5,313 bases of DNA from an uncultured Desulfobulbus sp. GTDB lineage: Bacteria > Desulfobacterota > Desulfobulbia > Desulfobulbales > Desulfobulbaceae. Both the position numbers and the translations under genes were made by a program. Shown one piece after another: positions 1 to 5,313 of the stretch; position 1 is the stretch's first letter, and each line of letters starts with the position of its first letter. The notes beneath the pieces are model-generated. The model was not told the DNA's origin, made no database searches, and saw nothing but the letters and a program-made list of their open reading frames with translations. The stretch spans positions 1 through 5,313 of the forward strand of contig CAMNHX010000139.1 of the NCBI GenBank assembly GCA_946539945.1. Reading direction: 5' to 3'.

Positions 1-2999
1 ACGGAAAAAGAGCCTTTGTCAATCATCACCTGACCGTTGCCTGAAATCGGATGGCCCGGACTCTGCTGGAGCTTCAGATTGCCGCTGAGTTTGGCGTACA
101 GCCCAAAGGCATTGATGATCACTTTCTCACCCAGTCCCACGTCAAGGTTGAGGTACAGAGGTACGCCCGGACCAGACTCCTTCTCCTTGGGATCATCCAC
201 CACCACCACGTCTCCAGAGGGAGAAATGGCAGAGTTCACGTCAACATTTTTCACGTTGGTTCTGGGCACAAGGAGCTTGCCGCTTACGTCAATGCGCTGA
301 TCCGTGATGTCAACCCGGATGTCCGGGCTAATCTCCACAAGCAGCCCGGGCTGGTTCATGGCCCGGAAGTTCTCACCCTTGACCGTAACCGGCAGGATGC
401 GCAGCTTGTCACCAGACATGTCAACCCCGCCTGTAATCCGCAGTTGCCCCTCTTCTGCGTGGGCTTCCACTGTGGCCGTGAGTTTGCCCGCATCTCCACC
501 CAGGTCGATCTTGATCGGCGTCAGCTTCAGCGCCAGTTCAGGAATCAGGGCCTCACCCTTTTCCAGCCCCAGATTGCCGGAAACCAGGGGCTTGCCAATC
601 AGCCCGGCAAGCTGGAACTTGCCCTGCAAGGCTCCCTTCCACAGACTGCGATGCTGGCTCAAGGCGGTGAGTATATCCAGCTTTCTGAAGTCAAGCGCCA
701 CTTCACCCTGCAAGGGGGCCTTCAGGATCGCGTCCCCGGCAAGCGGCAAGTTGGGCGAGGCAATCCGCGCCACCAGAGAACTGCCGTCGGCAAGCTCGTT
801 GACCCAGTTGAGGTTCAACTTTGAACCCACGTAGGAGGCGGCAAGCTGGTGGTTTTTCCAAACCAGGTCCTCGGTCGTGGAGGCTGCACCACTGACAAAG
901 TGCAGGCGCTGGCCCGGAATGCTGTACTGCACATGCGCCTCCTGCAGATCCCCACCCTTGCCCTCTGCCTCGGCATTGAGGCTGAGTCTGCCGGAAAGCT
1001 CAAAGTCTGGGGGCAGATACTGCTTGAGTTGCACCAGTTCCAGTCCGTCAACACTGACCTTGCCGCGCCAGTGCCCGTCCTGACCGCGCCAACCGCCGTC
1101 CAGACAGAGTTTGACCCCACGATAGGGGCCAGCAGTGCTTTGCAGGCAGAGGGGAGCCAGCCCGGCATCCTTGGCAGAGGCGGCCAGTCCTGCGGCCTGT
1201 GCGCTCTGCTGCCAGGCGCCGATTTGCGGCAACTGGACCATGAGCCGCCGCAGTTCGCCGCTCCAGGCTGAACCGTCCAGCTTGCCAGCCAGTTCCAGTC
1301 CAACCCGTCCCTCCTTGGTGGTCAGGCCATCGGTGCGCAGGGTCAAGGTGTGTTGGTCCATCCTGCCTTGCAGGCGGAGATCGACCTTGTCAATGCTCTG
1401 GCCGCCAGCCTGAATCCCTGCTGCCTGAATCTGTGCCTGCAAGTTCTCCTTGGTGCTGACCATGCCCTTGGCCTGGATTTTCAGGTTTTTCACCTTGTTG
1501 CCGCTGAAGTTCAGGCTGGAACCAGTCAAATCCACGTCCAGGGCTGGCGTCTTTTGCGAACCAGTGACCAGTATCTTGCCAGCCAGACGGCCTTCCAGTT
1601 CAGGCAGGAGTTCGTGCAGGTCTGGCGCATCCAGATTCAGGTTCAGATCGCAGGTTTCCGCGTAGCTGCCATTGGCAGTCAGTCGGGTGCGGCCCATTGC
1701 AGCCCGCAGGTCCTGAACTGTCACCTTGCCGTTCAGGTAGCTGGCCTGCCCGTTCACTGAAAGCGGATAGCCGCGCAGTTTGCCGTTCAGGTTGTCGATC
1801 TGCGCTGTCACCTCTGGCTGGCCCTTGTTGAGACCCCCCTTGACCGCCAGCTTGCCGTCCACAGTACCGGGCAGGTCTGCCACAGCAATGTCCGGGCGCA
1901 GCTCGTGCAGACCCAGATTGACATCCCAGGCAATCGCCGGACTCCAGGCCACCTTGCCGGCCAGATCAAGATGGCCCGGGCCGTCCGCTATCCTTAAGGA
2001 CTTGATGACCGCGTCGCTTGCGGTTGCCTGAACTTCAGTCTGCAAGTCCAGGGGCCGCCGCACCATGCCCGGCGCAGAGTCCAGCCGGACAGAGACCTTG
2101 GCTCCGTAGTTCTGGAGATCGCCCTTACCCTGCACCTGCAAGGCATCCAGAACCACTTCCGGCAGATCCTTGCCGAATTTGGCCGCTTCCAGTTTCGGGA
2201 TTTTCAGGTTGACCTGCCACTGGAGCTTGTTCAAGAGTTCCTTGAGCTTGGCCTCAAGGGTGAGGGCCAGTGGGGATTTCAGGTCCACCTTGAGACCCAG
2301 ATCCTCCAGATTGCCTTGCGCATCCAGCTTGCCGCGCACTGGCCCGACATCCTTGACCCCGAAATTCTTGAGGTCAACATCGTAGTTCAGCCCCAGTTTC
2401 AGGGGCCAGTTGCCGAGCATGTGGACTTCACCCTGGGCCTTGGCGTCCATCCAGCCGTTTTTGGCAGCCAGTTCCTCAAAGGTCAAACGCGCTTCTGCTG
2501 CGTCCAGTTTGTGCAGATGGGCACGCTTCAGATCAAAGAGCGGTTTTGTGCCGGAAAAGATCTCCAGTCTTTCCAGCTCCACCTCTTCAGCGCGCACAGC
2601 CACTGGCAAGCGGATCTCCGGCATCTGCACCGGTTCGGTGCTGGCCTCTTTTTCCGTTGCTTCCGGCAGCAGCAGCTTCAGCCCCTTGACCTGCAGGATT
2701 TTGACCGGCAGTTCCTTGTTGACCAGTTCCTTCGGGTCCCAGGCAAGCCGGATCTCTTCCAGCAGCACTTCTGTGCCTGCACCGGCAAAGCGCAGGTTGC
2801 GCAGGGTAAAGTCTGATGTCAAAGCGCCCTGTCCAGTGCCAATGGACAGCGTGTCACCGCCTGCCTTGTTGGCTATGGTCACCAGGGTTTGCAGGCCGGG
2901 CTTGGTAGTCAGCAGCCCAAGCAGGGCCAGCAGGACAAGCAGCAGCAGGACAAAGGGAATGCTGAAGCAGGCAAGCAGGATTTTTCGTCGTCTGGTCAT
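1..2999 (-). CDS. tamB: TamB-like translocation and assembly module protein, inner-membrane-anchored, C-terminus cut off by window edge
   Basis: TamB proteins are anchored in the inner membrane and extend a long beta-rich, groove-like body across the periplasm to TamA, supporting outer-membrane protein insertion and probably phospholipid transport. The frame is open for 999 codons from ATG 2999 to the left edge. Residues 1-6 are basic (MTRRRK) and are followed by one hydrophobic helix at about 7-31, a signal anchor. The rest is long, Leu/Gly/Asp-rich, alternating beta-type sequence. Near the edge the TamB C-terminal (DUF490) region is recognisable: GDVVVVDDP at 929-937 and KVIINAFGLYAKLSGNLQL from 959, matching my memory of the E. 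coli segment VRIDAFGLKARLTGDLNV. E. coli TamB has about 1259 residues, so roughly 150-200 residues probably lie outside. Cys618 and Cys632 form a spaced pair. The start overlaps the tamA stop (ATGA), which fits a tamA-tamB operon. Family assignment is firm; the exact substrates are unknown. Confidence 0.93.
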   Translation of the reverse strand, partial: MTRRRKILLACFSIPFVLLLLVLLALLGLLTTKPGLQTLVTIANKAGGDTLSIGTGQGALTSDFTLRNLRFAGAGTEVLLEEIRLAWDPKELVNKELPVKILQVKGLKLLLPEATEKEASTEPVQMPEIRLPVAVRAEEVELERLEIFSGTKPLFDLKRAHLHKLDAAEARLTFEELAAKNGWMDAKAQGEVHMLGNWPLKLGLNYDVDLKNFGVKDVGPVRGKLDAQGNLEDLGLKVDLKSPLALTLEAKLKELLNKLQWQVNLKIPKLEAAKFGKDLPEVVLDALQVQGKGDLQNYGAKVSVRLDSAPGMVRRPLDLQTEVQATASDAVIKSLRIADGPGHLDLAGKVAWSPAIAWDVNLGLHELRPDIAVADLPGTVDGKLAVKGGLNKGQPEVTAQIDNLNGKLRGYPLSVNGQASYLNGKVTVQDLRAAMGRTRLTANGSYAETCDLNLNLDAPDLHELLPELEGRLAGKILVTGSQKTPALDVDLTGSSLNFSGNKVKNLKIQAKGMVSTKENLQAQIQAAGIQAGGQSIDKVDLRLQGRMDQHTLTLRTDGLTTKEGRVGLELAGKLDGSAWSGELRRLMVQLPQIGAWQQSAQAAGLAASAKDAGLAPLCLQSTAGPYRGVKLCLDGGWRGQDGHWRGKVSVDGLELVQLKQYLPPDFELSGRLSLNAEAEGKGGDLQEAHVQYSIPGQRLHFVSGAASTTEDLVWKNHQLAASYVGSKLNLNWVNELADGSSLVARIASPNLPLAGDAILKAPLQGEVALDFRKLDILTALSQHRSLWKGALQGKFQLAGLIGKPLVSGNLGLEKGEALIPELALKLTPIKIDLGGDAGKLTATVEAHAEEGQLRITGGVDMSGDKLRILPVTVKGENFRAMNQPGLLVEISPDIRVDITDQRIDVSGKLLVPRTNVKNVDVNSAISPSGDVVVVDDPKEKESGPGVPLYLNLDVGLGEKVIINAFGLYAKLSGNLKLQQSPGHPISGNGQVMIDKGSFS

Positions 3000-5263
3000 A
3001 GGTCTGTCCCCAGGGTGACGTGCAGGCGCACGCTTTTGAAGTGGACATCGTCTGTGGGCACGCCCAGGTCAACCCGAAGCTGGCCAAAAGGCGCGTTCCA
3101 GTGCAGGCCGAAGCCCATACCGGCATCCATCCGGTATTGATTAAAACTGTTCATAACTGCGGCAGCGTCGTAAAAAGCAGCCAGGGCCACACCGTAGGCC
3201 AGCATCCGTTCCAGTTCCACACTGTAGGCCAGCAGCTGCTTGCCGCCCAGAAGACCACCCTGCGAGTCACGGGGAGAAATCTTCTTGTAGCCGTAACCGC
3301 GCACGCTCTGATCACCGCCTGCAAAGAAGCGCAGGGAAACCGGCAGATCGTCCAGATCATCCATCATGCTCATGCCGAGCTGTCCCCGGCCAATGATCCG
3401 CCAGTTTTCCAGCGGGGTGACAATGGCCTTGGTCCCTGCCTTGAGCTGGATAAAAGAGGTGGTTGACAGGAGCGGCTCTGAACTGCCCTCCAAGGAGGCC
3501 CAGACCTTGATGCCGTGTTTGGTGTTGATGCGGTTGTCTGCCATGACCCAGGAGGCGCTGATCCCGGGAATGAACAGGGAGGCTGTGCCCTTGTGCAGAC
3601 CGGTGTCATAGTCTTCGTCCAGATACTGCAGATAGGCTGAAATCTGGAAGTTGTCCCAGTTGTGTTCCCAGATGAGTTTGGACAGCCAGGTTGTGGCGTC
3701 GATGTTTTCAAAGGATTCGGTCTGGAAGTTGGTGTTCAGGTAGAGCTTGTCCCGCTTGGGATCGCCTATGGGGATGGCGTACTGGGCGCTGTAGGTACTC
3801 AAGCGCTGGGAAGGCCGGAGGCGGACATCAAGCTGGTGTCCCCGGCGGTTCAGGTAGCGGTTGGCGTATTCCAGGGTAACACGGGCGCCGGTGTCTGTGC
3901 CGTAGCCCACACCAAAGCCGTAGCGGTGTCGGGCTGCGGGCGTGGTGTCCACTGTCACCGGGACCTTGCCGTCCTGGGCTGTATCCACGTCATAGCTCAC
4001 GTCCACATTGCTGAAGTAGCCGGAGTCGTAAAAGGTTTGGCGCAGGGCGGTCAGGGCGCGGGGCGACAGGGGATCGCCCACGTGGACCGGCGAGATTCGC
4101 TCCAGCAGGTCCTGATCCAGAATCTCTGAAACAAAGTTCAGATCAGAAACCGTGTGGCGGATTCCGGTGTCCAGAAGCATCCGAACATCTGCCGTGTTGG
4201 CTGAACGCCGCACCTCGACCCGGCTGGTTTCGTAGTGGGCCTTGGGGTAGCCCAGTTCGTTGGCCATGTCCTGAAGCTGGCTCTTGTTCTGCTCATAGAC
4301 GCTGTGGTTGAAAACCTCGCCCTTGAGCTTTTCAATGCGGGCCTTGGCCTCCAGAAGCGGTTCTTCCTGTGCGCCCTCGCCCTTGTACTGCAAGTCCATG
4401 GTCGTGATGCGGGTCGCCTCGCCCGGATCAGCCTTGATCAGCACATCCCAGCCGTCTGTGCGGCGCGTACTGGAAACATCGATTTTGGCGTTGTAGTAGC
4501 CAAATGGCTCCAGCGCAGTGGCCGCCTCCTTCTCCACCTTGCCCAGATAGTAGGCAAACATATCTGCGCTTGGCTCCACTTCGGGTCGCAGCTTGCTCAA
4601 GGAGAGGAAATTCTTGACATTGGTCCGTTCAACGGCCTTCAGTTTCTTGCCTTCAACCTTGACCTCAATCGCAGGCTTTTTTTTCTTGTCCGCCTTTTCG
4701 TCCTTTTTGTCCTCTTTCGCGCTGGTCGCGCCCTTGTCTTCAGTCTGCCCAGACTGGGCCTTTTCTTCGGACCGGGTTTCGTCCTGACCCGCGCTTTCGG
4801 TCTTCTGGGCCTCTGCCGTGCCCTTGTCTTGAGCCTTTTCGGTCAGGTTCTTTTCTTCGGACCGGGTTTCGTCCTTGCCCGCGCTTTCGGTCTTCTGGGT
4901 TTCGACCGCGCCCTTGTCGTCAACCTTTTCGACCAGGTTTTTTTCTTCGGACCGGGCTTCATCCTTGCCCGCGCTTTCGGTCTTCTTTGCCTCTTCTGCA
5001 GCCTTGTCTTGAGCCTTTTCCGGTGAGGCTTTTACCTCGGACAAGGTTTCGCTCTTACCCGCGCTTTCGTCTTGCTGTGGCGCTTCTGCCCCCTTGTTCT
5101 CTCCTTTTTTTGCGGCGCTCTGCGCCACAGGCTTGCTTTCGCTGATTTCTGCCTTCCCGGTCTCTGTTTGGGCGCTCTTGCCAGAGGCTGCGCAGGAGGC
5201 CAGCCAAAACGGCAGCAAACTGATCAAAAAAAGCGCCAAGGCGGAACTGCGGCTCCTTTTCAT
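2996..5263 (-). CDS. tamA: TamA-like Omp85/BamA-superfamily outer-membrane protein, predicted lipoprotein with repeat-rich N-terminal linker
   Basis: This is the outer-membrane half of the TAM, a POTRA-barrel protein that helps fold or insert outer-membrane proteins with TamB. The 755 residues divide into a lipoprotein signal peptide (1-23, LASC lipobox, Cys24), a charged low-complexity linker (about 25-205) with four 30-residue repeats (59-178), and POTRA1 (about 207-283, with EPFGYYNAKID like the GYY of E. coli TamA). POTRA2 follows at about 284-370 and POTRA3 at about 372-444 (YDSGYFSNVDV); the barrel runs from about 448 to 755. FFAGGDQSVRGYGYKKI at 646-662 carries the Omp85 loop-6 VRGY signature and closely resembles FFAGGDRSIRGYKYKSI of E. 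coli TamA; the C-terminus LGTDL resembles LGPEL. E. coli TamA has 577 residues, so the excess is almost entirely the linker. ATG 5263 was chosen because it gives a complete signal peptide (MKRSRSS, then a hydrophobic core). No strong Shine-Dalgarno precedes it, and the frame stays open to the right edge without another ATG, GTG or TTG. Confidence 0.93.
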   Translation of the reverse strand: MKRSRSSALALFLISLLPFWLASCAASGKSAQTETGKAEISESKPVAQSAAKKGENKGAEAPQQDESAGKSETLSEVKASPEKAQDKAAEEAKKTESAGKDEARSEEKNLVEKVDDKGAVETQKTESAGKDETRSEEKNLTEKAQDKGTAEAQKTESAGQDETRSEEKAQSGQTEDKGATSAKEDKKDEKADKKKKPAIEVKVEGKKLKAVERTNVKNFLSLSKLRPEVEPSADMFAYYLGKVEKEAATALEPFGYYNAKIDVSSTRRTDGWDVLIKADPGEATRITTMDLQYKGEGAQEEPLLEAKARIEKLKGEVFNHSVYEQNKSQLQDMANELGYPKAHYETSRVEVRRSANTADVRMLLDTGIRHTVSDLNFVSEILDQDLLERISPVHVGDPLSPRALTALRQTFYDSGYFSNVDVSYDVDTAQDGKVPVTVDTTPAARHRYGFGVGYGTDTGARVTLEYANRYLNRRGHQLDVRLRPSQRLSTYSAQYAIPIGDPKRDKLYLNTNFQTESFENIDATTWLSKLIWEHNWDNFQISAYLQYLDEDYDTGLHKGTASLFIPGISASWVMADNRINTKHGIKVWASLEGSSEPLLSTTSFIQLKAGTKAIVTPLENWRIIGRGQLGMSMMDDLDDLPVSLRFFAGGDQSVRGYGYKKISPRDSQGGLLGGKQLLAYSVELERMLAYGVALAAFYDAAAVMNSFNQYRMDAGMGFGLHWNAPFGQLRVDLGVPTDDVHFKSVRLHVTLGTDL
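3007..3011 (-). promoter_or_regulatory. Candidate Shine-Dalgarno for tamB inside the tamA 3' end
   Basis: The minus strand carries GGGGA seven nucleotides before the tamB ATG at 2999, within the codons for the final LGTDL of the TamA-like protein. It is a weak match to the ribosome-binding consensus with suitable spacing. Together with the ATGA overlap it supports this tamB start and suggests re-initiation by ribosomes finishing tamA. Confidence 0.4.
4730..5089 (-). repeat. Four tandem 90-bp repeats coding 30-residue Lys/Glu-rich units in the TamA-like linker
   Basis: Residues 59-178 of the TamA-like protein are four consecutive 30-residue units starting at 59, 89, 119 and 149, with a core resembling KTESAGKDETRSEEK. 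By eye, units 1/2 share 15 of 30 residues, units 2/3 share 23 and units 3/4 share 19. At DNA level the plus-strand string ttttcttcggaccggg recurs at 4761, 4851 and 4941, an exact 90-bp spacing; the outermost unit is the most diverged. The units are rich in Glu, Lys, Ser, Ala, Gly and Asp and contain no Cys, Trp or aromatic residue, which suggests a disordered or weakly helical spacer in the periplasm. Confidence 0.9.
5192..5263 (-). other. Lipoprotein signal peptide of the TamA-like protein, with lipobox and Cys24
   Basis: The N-terminus has three basic residues (K2, R3, R5), a hydrophobic core from about A8 to A22 (ALALFLISLLPFWLA), and the lipobox L21-A22-S23-C24. This fits prolipoprotein diacylglyceryl transferase modification and signal peptidase II cleavage before Cys24. 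Residue +2 is Ala, not Asp, so by the enterobacterial Lol rule the protein would go to the outer membrane, as expected for a barrel. A signal peptidase I site (for example after the ASCAASG stretch) cannot be excluded from sequence alone. Confidence 0.75.
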
Positions 5264-5313
5264 CCGATATTTGGCGCGGAGACCCCGGCATTCATGCCGG
5301 GGAGGAAGCGCCC
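5260..5313 (-). CDS. Possible 3' end of an upstream gene of unknown function, overlapping the tamA start
   Basis: Read from the right edge on the minus strand, one frame gives GRFLPGMNAGVSAPNIG followed by TGA at 5262-5260, overlapping the tamA ATG as ATGA. The second frame meets a TGA at 5294-5292, and the third runs straight into tamA. The evidence for a gene is the absence of an intergenic gap, the lack of a good Shine-Dalgarno for tamA, and an overlap identical to the tamA-tamB junction. Seventeen codons are too few to identify a family, and a chance open frame of this length is quite possible. Confidence 0.35.
   Translation of the reverse strand, partial: GRFLPGMNAGVSAPNIG
5283..5302. 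repeat. Perfect 9-bp inverted repeat just upstream of tamA
   Basis: The plus strand reads ccccggcat, tc, atgccgggg: two perfect 9-bp arms around a 2-nt centre, or practically a 7-bp all-GC stem plus short loop in RNA. It lies 20-39 nt upstream of the tamA ATG. In the tamA transcript no U-tract follows, so it does not look like an intrinsic terminator. It could be an mRNA hairpin affecting tamA translation, a protein-binding palindrome, or a coincidence inside the tail of the upstream gene. Confidence 0.55.

Noticed and set aside
51..824. Plus-strand open frame of 257 codons, and overlapping plus-strand frames across 37-2816
   Set aside because: These are antisense to an intact TamB frame that is recognisable by homology. 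Low stop-codon density is expected opposite a GC-rich gene with this codon use.
2967..2999. Possible lipobox LLAC at residues 8-11 of the TamB-like protein
   Set aside because: The hydrophobic stretch before Cys11 is only about three residues, and the helix continues to about residue 31, so it reads as a signal anchor, as usual for TamB.
1..2999. Possible frameshift or pseudogene, because the gene lacks a stop in the window
   Set aside because: The frame at the left edge is the same as at ATG 2999 and reads TamB-like sequence throughout with no internal stop. The missing end is explained by the window border.
4235..5026. Plus-strand open frame of 263 codons with repeated hydrophobic FFGPGFVLARAFGLLG-type segments
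   Set aside because: It lies antisense to tamA, and its repeats are the mirror of the 90-bp coding repeats. The tamA frame has full family homology; the antisense frame has none I recognise.
5237..5258. AAGGAG just after the tamA ATG as a Shine-Dalgarno for an internal TTG start (codon 9)
   Set aside because: Spacing to the TTG is too long (about 13 nt), and starting there would remove every basic residue of the signal peptide.
5055..5291. Minus-strand open frame of 78 codons starting inside the palindrome
   Set aside because: It is out of frame with tamA over the same bases, ends inside the linker repeats, and has no recognisable features; it is a shadow frame.

Overview
The window holds one locus, read entirely on the minus strand: a TamA-like outer-membrane Omp85 protein (5263 to 2996) followed by a TamB-like protein (2999 down to the left edge, where it is cut off). 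Together they form the translocation and assembly module (TAM), in which TamB spans the periplasm from the inner membrane and TamA is the beta-barrel partner in the outer membrane. The organism is therefore a diderm bacterium, moderately GC-rich. The TamA barrel and the TamB C-terminal region look proteobacterial. A Desulfovibrio-like or other deltaproteobacterial source is a guess; no taxonomic marker is present.

Layout, in transcription order from right to left. Positions 5313-5260 carry the apparent last 17 codons of an unidentified upstream gene, with a perfect 9-bp inverted repeat inside it. Its stop codon overlaps the tamA start as ATGA. tamA encodes 755 residues: a lipoprotein signal peptide with a lipobox Cys24, a Lys/Glu-rich low-complexity linker containing four tandem 30-residue repeats (exact 90-bp period), three POTRA domains and a 16-stranded-type barrel with the VRGYGY signature. 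The tamA stop overlaps the tamB start, again as ATGA. tamB fills the other 3 kb, and 999 codons are open within the window. There is no intergenic space anywhere and no plausible gene on the plus strand.

The gene families are known. The unusual part is the architecture of this TamA: it is predicted to be lipidated and to carry an insert of about 180 residues, built largely from tandem repeats, between the lipid anchor and POTRA1. Canonical proteobacterial TamA has an ordinary cleaved signal peptide directly before POTRA1. The two consecutive ATGA junctions suggest a translationally coupled operon. I found no mobile element, RNA gene, CRISPR array or clear promoter.
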